Shown here one piece after another: positions 33,623-45,159 of a DNA stretch of 64,000 bases. Source of the stretch: Osedax fenrisi (lineage: Eukaryota; Annelida; Polychaeta; Sabellida; Siboglinidae); assembly GCA_964019155.1 (NCBI GenBank), contig OZ025240.1, positions 36,064,269 to 36,128,268 on the forward strand, read 5' to 3'. The notes beneath the pieces are model-generated. The model was not told the origin of the DNA and searched no databases. It saw only the letters and a list, made by a program, of their open reading frames with translations. Each line of letters starts with the position of its first letter. Positions within the stretch are counted from its first letter, which is position 1. The position numbers and the translations under genes were made by a program.

Positions 33623-35445
33623 TGATGATGATGATGATGATGATTTTATTTAAACACGCCTAATCAATTATAAAATTCTTATAGTGTGACAATAATATAT
33701 AAAAACAATAAATAAATATAATAATAAGTACAGATAAGTATACCACGTGGAAAATATATTTTAAGTTCATATATCATGAACAAGGAAATACTTCTTTAGG
33801 TTATGTTTGAAGGTTGAGGTTGATGTATTGATGGTTTTGAGGGATGGAGGGAGTCGATTCCAAAGGAGGCTGTCGCAAACAGAATTGCGACGCTTACCAC
33901 GTTTTTTTTCTAGTGAAAGGATGTTTCAGTCATGACCGTATAGTTAGAGGATAGTAGGTGGCGTGGTGCAGTATGGAGAGAAATTAGTCGATAAATGTAA
34001 TCAGGTTGTTTAGTCATGATTAAACAACCTGAAGGCAGTAGGAAGGAATATAGAATGTATATTAATTTAAGTTGAGCTATTTTTTTGCAGATGGCCAGTT
34101 AAGTTGTGTTCATATACGATATAGATTCATATACATATAGGTCAGTTATACTTATAGTTTAGTCAGTTTGTTTAGTCGGTATACATAATCTATAGATTAG
34201 TCTAAATGATATGGTAGTTAAGCGTTCGATAGTTGTAAAGTATTTATTGTGAGACGAAAGTACTATATTGTTATTGTTATTTTTATTTGGTGGAGTCCTT
34301 TCATCCCATCCAGGAACTTAGATGAAGTTTTCACTTATAACCATATATGGCTCTAATGTCCCTTCGAAGCCGCTCTCATGTTAAGGCATCCATGGTTTTA
34401 ACGAGAGCCGATTATTTATTTATACACAATTATATAAGATCATTTCTAAATAATATTTTAAGACCCATTTTATAAAATTAATTAATGGTCCGGACGAGGC
34501 TCGAACCCGTGTCCTACTGCTTGTGTGTCTGACGCCTTAGCCACTGAGCCACACAGGCAGTTATATGTATGTTGTAGTGTAGTATAAAGGACAGTGTCCT
34601 TGGTAGTAGTGTAGTCGAGACAGAATTAAATTAGTGCGGTGGATGTTGTTATGTAAGAACGTATTTTATTTATATTGAATAAATGGTGGAATGTGGAAGC
34701 TTTTAATGTTGATATGTGTTTATCAAAAGTTAATTTATTATAAATATGAATGTATAGATATTTTATGTAGTAGAAGTATGGATTATTGTATGATATAGGT
34801 ACATTTGTGGGAATATTGTGTAGGGAAGGGATTTCGGAAGTTACAAATGCATACGTATTGTATTATTAGGGTTAAGTAGAAACAGTTTTTGGTGAGCCAG
34901 TTAATGATAGTAGTGAGACATGATAGAAGGTGATTATTGGATGATTGGTGACAATCAGGAAGGAATTTCAATCTTCATAATTATTGTATTTGATGGAAGG
35001 AAAGGATTTAATAAGTTTTCTAATGGGAGTAGGTAAATACAGAAAAGTATAGGGGAGAGGGATGACCCTTGATGTACTCCAAAGAATACTTTGCGTTTGG
35101 GTGATAGTTATTTGTTAATTTTAGTAGGTTAACCTACTGTAGGTTATGTTAGTAATGTAATTTGAAAACCAGAGTAATACAGTATCTTCAAGTCCAATTA
35201 GTTTTAGTCTGGAGATAAGTACATATAGGTTAATGGTGAAAATGCTGAAGAGAGGTATAAAAGCAGTAGTGGTGTTGGGAGGTTATTGTCAATGGATTTC
35301 AGTAGGTCGACGAGTAGTGATAATTCAGAATGCACAATTCTGTTATTACGATATCTATAGGAGTTGTGATTGGCTCACACTTATTCGTATGCAAGTCAGG
35401 CGTGTCATTAAACCTATCTATAATTCGTTTATATCATCACCTCAG
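33623..35445 (-). mobile_element. LINE L-E, decayed CR1/L2-like, interrupted by a SINE
   Basis: On the minus strand the 3' end carries AATAAAATC and an (ATC)n tail (33623-33644 on plus). Upstream are the C-terminal RT motif LLWNRLPPSLKT (about 33860), a CR1-like body broken by stops, GVHQGSSLSPILF (about 35055) and LLLYLSSAFS (about 35275; the catalytic Asp of the usual LDLSSAFD is Tyr here). The 5' end fades near 35445. A SINE sits inside at 34267-34560 in the same orientation. Small palindromes at 34001-34032 and 35123-35138 also interrupt it. Non-functional. Confidence 0.8.
34267..34560 (-). mobile_element. tRNA-derived SINE, copy 3 (near-complete)
   Basis: On the minus strand: tRNA-like head CTGCCTGTGTGGCTCAGTGG with box A, box B GGGTTCGAGCC, body with GGACCATTAATTAATTTTA and GAGAGCGGCTTCGAAGGGAC, and a tail of CAATAA-type repeats at 34267-34290. 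It is 294 bp and inserted in LINE L-E, so it is younger than L-E. It closely matches the copy at 56015. Confidence 0.88.
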
Positions 35446-37301
35446 CTATATATATAGTATACCGCAATTGTCGTGATACTAATTGTTTGTTTGTGTGTGT
35501 GTGTGGTCTACAAGTTAATGTATACCTATACTAATATGCATGACGTCTATATATATATATATATATTACGATATAGTTCTACCTGTTATTACATAATAAT
35601 TACACATAAGTATTAGTGTAGAACCTACACTTTAGGTATGCGCCGCTTATGTATGCAACTTTACGTGTGTTTATTTTGCGTTTAACGAAGGCGATAGGGT
35701 AATATCGATGAGTATAACAATAGTGTACTTAAAAATGTACCCCATACAGATTATAATACCTAGTTTTGATTACAATCTTACATCTAATTTTACAGTCTAT
35801 TCTCCGAATGATTGTATGGGGTTTAAAGCAGGGTATGTGTTTACATGGAATAACATTGCTACAGTAAGAGTGTAAGTTACAGCCGAACTTAGTATTATAC
35901 AAACATACAGTTTAAGTTATACCGAGTAGGTTATAAGTAAGTTATACCTACAACTACATTTCCATTCATAGCAGTCAGCGATATTATCTAAAAGTATTCC
36001 AAAGTACTGGGCCGACCGTAATTCGATATTCTTTATCATCTTCATCATTTACCTATTAATAATAATAATAATATATAGTTTATTAGGTAAACAAAAAAAA
36101 ATATATAAACAAAAATAATGAAGAAAAAAATAGATATAAATTGATACCCAAAACGACATTGTACAAAAATTAACATTAGGTTTATAATTAATAAAAAAAC
36201 GCCTTGGTGTATGCATGCCGAATATAAGTTATATGAATATTATATGCAAATATGCGCATATTATATGAAGTAAAATGAAAACAACATAAAAGAAAATTAG
36301 AACAATAATATTCATAATATTAGCATACATATAGATTAACATGTCTTATCGAATGAACAATGTACGAAATTATTCTAATATATTATAGCATATATATATG
36401 GTTACATTATTCGTTTTTATGTCAATTACTATTGGATATTACATATCTGATTGATATGCAATACCGACGCTCTCGTTAAATCTCATCATATCCCGTGATA
36501 TTCTCGAGGAACGTATGGAATCGTTATGTGCTTTTATTGTACAATAAATTATAAATATTAAAATGTCTATTAATTATATATATATATATTACTTTCTACA
36601 TTAAATCGTTACCTAATCGTTACATTAGGTACCTATAAGTATGCATCACACCGACTCAAATGAAAACACATTATTCAAAGTTATTAAAGTTCTATATTAC
36701 CTATAGGTATATGTATAATGTATACATTATAAGGATACATAAACATAGAGCGTAGTATGTCAACTCGCCATTAAAGTTTTAAATATGAATTCACAAGAAC
36801 TAATAGGCAATAACCTACAGGAAGCGGACAAGATTGGTTACGAAATCATTCAAAGTTCAAATGATAACGGAAGAAAATAATGGAAGACAAGAAGAAACTA
36901 CAAAACTATATATTTTAAATATGCTATAGCATATTGTATACGACAATAGTTAACAACATTTTTCTTTCGTGGCATAACTAACATTTATTGCATATATTAT
37001 TTAGTTTTCCACCTATAAGGAACCTGTTATAAAGAAAATACAAATGTTATTTTCAAAGAGGCCTCTTTTGAAGAAAAAAACCCAACAAGTTTATGGTTAA
37101 TTAACATATAAAGTATTCTTCAAATAATCCAATTTTAAATATAATACATATATATATAAGTAATAAAACATATTTTTATTTATATATTTTATTTATATAT
37201 ACTAATTAAACTTACTAATTAAATACTATTCTATTTAAATATGTTGGCTATTTTTTAACAATTATGTATAATTCCTAAAATAAATATTTATCATATTTAT
37301 T
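35446..37301. other. AT-rich intergenic DNA
   Basis: No gene supported. At about 36045-36090 an (AAT)n run and GTTTATTAGG recall the 3' end of an L-A type LINE on the minus strand, too short to be sure. The rest is low-complexity. Confidence 0.45.
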
Positions 37302-37733
37302 TTAATTTTCTGTATTCTTACTCTCTTTCGTGACTTTTCCTGTTCTTATTACGTTTTCCGTTATATCATCAACTTGAACCTCTTCCGCATCATCGTTGAT
37401 CGGTTCACCTACATTCGCTGTTGTCATGTCCTCTATGGATGTCACGTGATAACCTTCCTTCATCCAATCAGCCTCCTCCTCCTCCTCCGCTGTAGTATCA
37501 TCATCGGTAACTCCCATCTCGGCTAGTTCGTGTCGGGCGATATCCTACAGTTCGTCATCGTACGAAGACTTGTGACCCGTCGACCTGTGATCCTCGACAT
37601 CTCGCATCGTTCTCCTCATTATCTGAACTCTGGCCTCTTTCTCAGCTGCCGTGGAGGCTGCCGACATACTCTTCGTGTTAACCGCACACACGAATAGCGA
37701 TACCATCAAGGTGAAGCGTAATACCGAGGTCAT
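37302..37733 (-). pseudogene. secreted acidic peptide paralog A, one in-frame stop
   Basis: ATG at 37731-37733 opens a 62-codon frame, TAG at 37545-37547, then the same frame continues open to TAA at 37302. The N-terminus (residues 1-20, MTSVLRFTLMVSLFVCAVN) is a typical signal peptide. The core MRRTMRDVEDHRS (39-51) and DDEL (59-62) match paralogs B and C; beyond the stop come a Glu run and EADWMK, matching C. In B the stop position is Tyr (TAC), so A differs by one base. Codon usage is GC-richer than the surroundings. Either a recent pseudogene, a 62-residue secreted product, or a readthrough gene. Function unknown. Confidence 0.65.
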
Positions 37734-37983
37734 CGTAGTTTACCTGACGAATTTTATTATTATATTATTGTTATTGTTATTTTTATATATATATATATTA
37801 TTATTATATATATAATATATATACAATTCGTTTTTATATAACTAAATATATGAAGCACATATTTTACGATGGTATGATTATGCGCGCATGAAATATGGTA
37901 CAGAGTACATCATTAATGATTTGATATACATTAAATTTGATATACAAATAAAAGCAATATTGTTTGAATTTAATGTAAAAAAA

Positions 37984-38267
37984 CTGCCTGTGTGGCTCAG
38001 TTAGCTAAGGTGTTAGGCACACAAGCAGTAGGACGCGGGTTCGAGCCCTGCCCGGACAATTAAAATTGGTCTTAAAATATTATTTATAAATTATCTTATA
38101 TAATTTTGTATAAATATATGATCGGCTCTCGTTAAAACTATGGATGCCTTAACATTAGAGCCACTTCGAAGGGCCATTAGAACTATATGGTTATAAGTGA
38201 AAACGTTATCTAAGTTCTTGGATGGGATGAAAGGACTCCACCAAAATAAATTAACAAAATAACAATG
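37984..38267 (+). mobile_element. tRNA-derived SINE, copy 4
   Basis: Head CTGCCTGTGTGGCTCAGTTA, box B GGGTTCGAGCCC, body through ATGATCGGCTCTCGTTAAAA and CATCTAAG-type end GGATGGGATGAAAGGACTCC, with an AT-rich CAAT-type tail. Located about 250 bp upstream of peptide gene A. Confidence 0.88.
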
Positions 38268-38284
38268 TATATTATATTTAAATA

Positions 38285-38480
38285 CAGCCAAATCTCGATA
38301 TCTCATACTATAAATGGCTAAGAAACCCATCAACCGAAGACTATTTGGATGGTACCAATGTAAATACACGTACAAATACATGTATAATAATTCGATATCT
38401 CCGAAACTCAATATATCAGACAACTTTCTTCGGTCTCTTGAATTCTGAGATATCGAAAGTTGACTTTAGTAATATAAGTC
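38285..38480. mobile_element. possible pogo/Tigger-like terminal fragment
   Basis: CAGCCAAATCTCGATATCTC after TA (38284 region), with further copies of TCGATATCTC and GAGATATCGA within 180 bp. Clustered TCGATAT-type subterminal repeats after a CAG terminus are known from pogo/Tigger transposons. The matching opposite end is not found, so it is a fragment at best. Confidence 0.3.
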
Positions 38481-39567
38481 GTATATAAGTCGTAATATAA
38501 GTTGACTTTAGTAATATAGAATGATGACATAAATAGTATAGAAAAAAAATCTTTATATTCAACTCTAATTAATAAATAAATTCGTAGTTTTAATAAAATA
38601 CTCAATAAAATAAAGAAATATTAATTTAAAAAAAATGTATTTTTATTTTATTAATATCTCTGATTTGAACACCAATATATAATTAAATATACGATTGAAA
38701 AATATATTTTCATGAGTACAAAAATATACTATTTCAGAGAAAAAGTTCTGTCCTTGATTAATATAACGTATATTATGTAATATTTTAGTTTAATTAATTT
38801 AGTCTGATATTATATTATATTAATCTACTTAATAAATAAAATATGTTGCATGATAATATTATTAGCCTACAGCTTATTATTGTTAATACTATAGTATATA
38901 TAATAAAAAATACGCAAATAATAAAGTATTTTCATTATTTGTATATATATATGTAAACCATACCAATATTATATAATATATTTTATACTTCTAATGTTAA
39001 AATAAATAAATCTAAATCAAGTTATTATTATATGGATATGTTATATAGATTATATATATTTGCATCCATATAGTAAAAATAACATCACTATTATGCCACT
39101 TAAGTAAAATTATTAATTAATAATTATTATAATACTGTAAATATTAAATATAGTATAGTAGACCTAACGTTTAATATGGCATAGCTACATATATTAAATT
39201 AAGAAAATATATATTAAAGGATAAATTCAAATTAAAAATTAATCCTGATTATAATAATATAATGTAATTCATGAAAAGTTCACAATCTGGATAACTATAT
39301 TGTATACATTATAATTATATAATATTAAATTAATAATTATAAATTATTTAAATAAAATGTTAATTGCAATTATAATTATCTTATATTAATTACATACTAG
39401 ATAATATTGCTAAATATATTTGTTCAGATCAAGTATAGTTTAACAATAGTTTTGAAAATTGTTCATATAAAATAACATATGAATAAGAATAATTAATATT
39501 AATATATGTTGTCAATATGTGATATCATATATATATAGTCATTATGACAGACTATAGTTATATACAT

Positions 39568-39617
<50 letters not shown>

Positions 39618-39646
39618 ATATAAACACACAAGGTATATATTATTAA

Positions 39647-39687
<41 letters not shown>

Positions 39688-39840
39688 TTAACCTTCACGT
39701 AAGCGTATGAATTAAATAATGTTATATAAACAATTATTTAATTTATAAATAATTAGAATATTTTCAATGTATACGTTACGTTGCCAGGCAACAATATTAC
39801 TATTCTTGTTTATTAAGTTTATTATGAATGTATTGCAATT
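38481..39840. other. very AT-rich intergenic DNA
   Basis: No gene supported. (TA)n tracts at about 39570-39623 and 39648-39682. Confidence 0.5.
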
Positions 39841-39859
39841 TGTACATACTCATTTAGTT

Positions 39860-42800
39860 TGGGATTTGGGGTATTGTGTATGTGCTCTCGGTTACTTGCT
39901 GATAGCTGTGCTTGAATGTAAATAATCTATTATCTGACAAGTAACTTATAGACATGTCACTCAACTCTAAAGCAGGCTGCAAGTGCCACAACCTGGAAAC
40001 TACTCAGCTAGTAGGCACATGCTGTGGGGGGAGTTAGGAGAGGGATGGGCTCCTTCGAACTACTTGCCAGAGATACGCAACAATACAACAACTCCATACC
40101 GGCTCGGACGTCGACCGGGTTAACAAGGTCCACGTCAGTTATCGCTCATCGGGATAAAGATGTAAAATTAGCTACTAATGAAAAATGAAAAAACAAAAAA
40201 AATACAATAAATAAAATTAAGAAACGTCACAACAAGACAACGTAACACGTATATTAGTACTTGGAATGTACGTACTTTACGAGAAGATGATAAGCTAGAG
40301 GAATTAATTCATGAATTAGATCGATATAGATGGAACATATTAGGTCTCAGTGATATCCGTAAAAAAGGTATAAATGAAACACAAACGCTGGAAGGGCATA
40401 TATGTATACATGTATACACTATAATATGTCGGTAATGAATTAAAATACATAACTGGTGTAAGCTTCATATAGGTTCCTACGTTTATGTGCCTTAATGCGA
40501 TCATTGACAGAATAGCTACCATTAGACTGCGAGAAATACCATTCAATATTTCAATAATCCAGGTGTATGCGCCAACAACCGACTATTCAGACGAAGAAAT
40601 AGAAGTATTTTATAATAATTTACAAAACATCATTACAAAAGTAACGAAAAAGGATAGTAATTCAAGAAGATTGGAATGTTAAGATTGGTAAAGATACAAT
40701 TCAGACATGGGTACAAATTTCTGGAAAATAATGCAATAATACAAAAATGAAAAAGGTCGCCTTCTGGAATTTGTTAAAAAAATGAATTAATAGAAGCAAA
40801 CACATTAGGTTCACATAAAAACTCTAGAATTCAATCATGGCATAATCCTAGAGGTTTATATCACAACCAAAGTGATTACATATTAGTGAGTAAACGTTTC
40901 TCCACGAGTGTCAATGTAAACAAAACAATATAATTCCCAGTAGCAGATATCGGTATACCGATCATTATATGGTAATAATGACGTTTACTATTAGATTTAA
41001 AATCCCAACGAAAAATAAATATGCTAGAAATAAATTCAACCTTGACAAACTAAAAGATTCGGGAATAAAATAATTAGTTAAGTTGCAAATTGAAAATAAA
41101 GTAACTGAACAAAATTTAAATATTAACGATAATATTGAAGAGAGTATACATGAACTAAAAAAACTTAGTATTGATACTGCAGATGAAGTTTTAGGAAAAT
41201 ACAGAGAATACAAAAAAAATTGGATAACAAATAAATTACTAGACACGTGTTATCTGAGAAGAGAATTTAAAAAGACGAAACATGAACCAGGAAGTAAATA
41301 CAAGATTATCAATACTCAAATAAAAATATATGAAAAAGCAAAAATCCAACACTGGATACGAAGTGGAATATGCAAAAATACGAACTGATAAGGAAGACGT
41401 TTTGAAAAGATGAACAGAGTATTTTTCGGAATTATATAAACATCAAGTGAATGGAGACAAGTCTCTACTGATTGTTAAGAAACCAACTAATCAACAAAAC
41501 TGTTCACTTATGGAATCTGAAGTTGAAGCTGCTATACAATCCTTAACAATTGGCAAATCACCGTGCGTTGATAACATACCAGCTGAACTACTGATAGCTG
41601 GAGGACATATATTAACAAAAATAGTTACAAATATATCAAATAACATATGAGAAACAGGAATATGGCCTTCATGCTGGACAAAATCTTTGGTAATAAGTTT
41701 GCATAAGAAAGGAAGTTTCTAGAAATGCGAAAACTATAAGTCTTATTTTACACTCAGGTAAAATTATGTTGAAAATAATCATACGCAGACTACAGCACTT
41801 CACAGACGAATTTGATCAGAAGAATAGGCTGGCACAAGTAAACAGATTTTTAATCTCAGAGTAATTTCAGAGAAGTATTCGCAACATAATAAGCCACTGT
41901 ACCACGTTTTTATCGACTTCAAAAAAGCTTTCGATCGTGTTTTGCATAGTGCATTGTGGACTACATGAAAAAATTCAATACCAACACACAATTAATTGAA
42001 ACTATAGAAAACATATATAGTAAGGCAGAAAGTGCTGTATATATATTGATGGACAAGTTGGAGAATGGTTCCTGACAACAACGGGAGTGAGACAAGGACG
42101 TTTACTTTCGCCGATTCTATTCAATATAATGCTCGAACTTATTAAAATTATGAATGACGCTCTGGATAAAAATGATGTAATCTTCAATATGGGTAGAAAG
42201 TTTATAACTAACCTAAGATTCGCGGATGATATTAATGCATTAGCCGGAAAGGAAATTGAATTACATAATTTGATAAAATCAATCGAAAATATATCTCGCT
42301 CCTATGGTATGGAAATAAATTGTACAAAAACGCAATTAATGACGAATTCTGAAGGTATATTTATATCTAAGATTAGTATAAATAATACGCCATTAAAAGT
42401 AGTTTATTCATTTAAATATTTAGGAGTGATTATTGATAACAAAGGTTCTAAAGCTGAAATTCTATCTATAACTGGTCAAAAAATCGCAACCTTATCAAAT
42501 TTAAATGCAATATGGTATAAAACTTCGATACATCTTAAAGCCAAAATTCAATTAATGCAATATCTTGTGAATTAAATATTCCTATTAGCATGCGGAACTT
42601 GGACACTATAGTGACTTATAAATAAAGATCTGCAAAACAGAATACATCCCTGGAGATGAGATGCCTTCGTAGATTGCTGAATATTATTTATAAAGATAAA
42701 GTCACTAACGTAAAAGTTAGAAGACGGGTAACCTATCAAATCGGCCTACACACAGAACTGTTAGCGAAGGTTATTGTGAAGAAACTAAAATGGTTAGGTC

Positions 42801-42945
42801 ACGTTATAAGGTCATACACAATATCGAAAACAATTCTGCAAGGAACTGTCGACTTTAAAATAAGAAGATGACGATGAAGTTACAATGGCAAGATAATATT
42901 GTTGAGTGGACTGGCATGGATAATTCATTGGCAAAGTATATTTAA
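39860..42945 (+). mobile_element. LINE L-D, near full length, decayed
   Basis: A GC-richer 5' region (about 39930-40140, with GGATGGGCTCCTTCGAACTA) precedes an APE endonuclease start STWNVRTLREDDKLEELI (about 40255), IIQVYAPTTD (40554), a linker helix region (41083-41388), and RT: VFIDFKKAFDRV (about 41908), GVRQGRLLSPILFNI (about 42083), LRFADDINALAG (about 42211), SFKYLGVIID (42408), and C-terminal KLKWLGHVIRS. Many stops and frameshifts. This is the endonuclease-RT type common in invertebrates and distinct from L-A to L-C. It separates peptide genes A and B. Confidence 0.85.
42087..42575 (+). pseudogene. RT core fragment of L-D
   Basis: A 162-codon open segment from RT motif 4 to the thumb: QGRLLSPILF, FADD (about 42220-42231), MEINCTKTQLMTNS, YLGVIIDNKGSKAEILS. 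FADD is intact but upstream and downstream segments are frameshifted, so no functional protein is made. Confidence 0.8.
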
Positions 42946-43303
42946 AATATATTTTTAATTATATTCTTAAAAAAAAGTTAATCATAATATTTGTTTTCTT
43001 TGATGCATAATACATACAGACAATACATATATGTAAACATTGATATCACTCTTACTACTGAAAGTGTTATTATCAATTTATTCTAATACATTAGAATAGT
43101 AGTCGATAATATAAACGATATGGAATGATATTGGCTCACAATATGAAGGTTAAATTTCATTCAAATACTACACATACGTTTAATTTAATTCGAAGACCAG
43201 TTTTATGTAATACCACAGACAACACTCTCTTCCCCCCCCATAATAATGGGTGCGATGTTATTTCTTATCTTTCGAATTGTTCGACACATTCGGATATATA
43301 TAT
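42946..43303. other. AT-rich spacer
   Basis: No gene or repeat is recognised between the L-D 3' end and the SINE at 43304, apart from A/T-rich sequence and a short C run near 43234. Confidence 0.4.
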
Positions 43304-43518
43304 ATTGTTGTTATTGTTACTGTTATTTTATTTTGTGGCGGTCTTTCATCCAGGAACGTATACGTTCTATAGACGAAGTTTTCACTTATAAGCATATGGC
43401 TCTAATATCCTATCGAAGCCGCTATAATGTTAAGGCATGCATGCATGGCGTCCAATGGACGCCGTCCATATACTTGCGTGTCTGACACCTTAGCCAACTT
43501 AGAAACACAGGCAGTTAT
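43304..43518 (-). mobile_element. tRNA-derived SINE, copy 5 (internally deleted)
   Basis: On plus: TTGTTGTTATTGTTA tail, CATCCAGGAACGTA, GAAGCCGCTATAATGTTAAGG, then a jump into CTTGCGTGTCTGACACCTTAG and the tRNA-like head GCCAACTTAGAAACACAGGC. The middle of the body and box B are missing and replaced by a GGCGTCCAATGGACGCC palindrome. Confidence 0.75.
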
Positions 43519-43902
43519 TATATATATTTTCTATTTTCTAGTTTTACTTCAATAAATGTTTTTATAAGCGAATAATATATATTAAGTAAGTAAATATTTA
43601 AATAATGTTTATATTTTATATAATCATATTAATATATCTATAACATATATAAATTATATTATATACTTAATATAACACGTTCATATTTATATATTATAGT
43701 TTATTTATACCAATTAAATTAAATTATTAAATTTCAATATTAGTTACTAATCTAGATAATTATTGTTACTGCATTTATAACGTACATAGATATATTCACG
43801 GCTCGTTAAATAAAATTGTTTAGTGTATGTTTTATAATAATTCGTATTCTTCTCGTGACTTTATTTGATTACACACGTTAAGGTCAATTGACCTCTGATA
43901 CG
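43519..43902. other. AT-rich spacer downstream of peptide gene B
   Basis: Nothing recognised besides A/T-rich sequence; it would contain the 3' UTR and polyadenylation region of gene B. Confidence 0.4.
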
Positions 43903-44223
43903 TTACGATAGTTTCGAGTTACGTCCAACATAACTCAGCGCCATATTATCGCCCTCATCCTCCCTATGTTCAGTCTCCTCGTGTACATCCTCGATAACCC
44001 TCAACTTGTTCAGTTCGCTGGTAGCCAGCTGGTAGAGCTCGTCGTCCGCAACTGTCAGGACGCCCCTGGATCTGTTGTCTTCCACGTCTCGCATGGTTCT
44101 CCTCATGATCTCAGCCCTTTCCTCATTCTCGTCGTCTATTACGAGTTTGTACACGATCCTCGCGTGAGCCAGCACTGCTAATACGGATAACACCACGGCG
44201 AAGCGTAATACAGCCGAATTCAT
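43903..44223 (-). CDS. secreted acidic peptide paralog B, intact
   Basis: A 106-residue intronless frame with ATG at 44221-44223. Residues 1-21 form a signal peptide (MNSAVLRFAVVLSVLAVLAHA, shown here only to residue 20: hydrophobic core 9-19, AHA cleavage motif 19-21). The mature chain has the family core IMRRTMRDVEDNRSRG (39-54), DDELYQL (60-66), then an acidic tail (HEETEHREDEGD). No cysteines. A TATAAAAACACTAC stretch lies about 30-45 bp upstream of ATG and ACAATTCGT just before it, also seen near the starts of A and C. GC content is well above the flanks, supporting selection on coding. RR in the core could be a proprotein cleavage site, which is speculation. Function unknown. Confidence 0.7.
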   Translation of the reverse strand: MNSAVLRFAVVLSVLAVLAHARIVYKLVIDDENEERAEIMRRTMRDVEDNRSRGVLTVADDELYQLATSELNKLRVIEDVHEETEHREDEGDNMALSYVGRNSKLS

Positions 44224-45159
44224 CTTAAACTAAACGAATTGTAGTGTTTTTATATTATTATAATGTTATAAATATATACAGTATTTCAATTAAAATTATA
44301 AACAATTTATAATATTATTAAGATATATATATATATATATATATATATTCAAATACAAATAATAAAATAAAATATAAAAATAAATTATCGGACTTCTCGA
44401 TAAATAATATTTGTATGTCTTCATTTCACACGTGTTTGTTAAACCTAGTTTATATAAATTTTACAACAACATTGATAATAAAAGCGAAAATAAAACCGAA
44501 TCCTAAGGCTGTATATTTTAAATAATAGCGATAGATTAGAATATACGTTTGTATAGCATATTATAACTGAAGTTATAAATAAGTATGGATACTTTTGAGT
44601 CATAATATTATATCAATGCGATCTGAAACATATACAGCGCGATTAGAAGCGTGTTCCATATACCCACATATGTAAGGGGTTGCAGAGTAAACAATTGTTA
44701 ACAACACCTTACTTATTGTAATGTTCATGTATATTAATAGATGTATACAGTGTATAATATACACCAATACTAATCAATCATATTTAAATCCAAATCATTG
44801 TAAACAATTCAATTAATAGACTAATATAATTATACAACTTATAAGTATATATACAACTGCTTATATATAGTAGAATATATGGTAGAATATAATAAGGAAA
44901 TTGCTATTTTTAACGAATATATTAAATAATCAATCATATCATAAAGTATCAGATATAGGAAGTCCTACGTGAAATCCTACGTGAAGTTAGTAAATATACT
45001 GTTGCAAGAATAGTTAATAGAAAGGTAGAGATTAACACTAGTTTTTAATTTACTACTCCCGTATCCTATAGGCTATATTAAACCCTAAGTATAACTAATC
45101 GGTTTTATATTATTTCAATATGCCCATTAATAATATATATATATATATCTATTTTTTTA
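44224..45159. other. AT-rich region upstream of peptide gene B
   Basis: No further coding sequence; (TA)n at about 44322-44349 and AT-rich DNA. Confidence 0.45.

Noticed and set aside
37984..38060. Functional tRNA gene
   Set aside because: Box A and box B are present, but the cloverleaf stems do not close cleanly and the same head recurs in six copies attached to a common body, so it is a SINE head.
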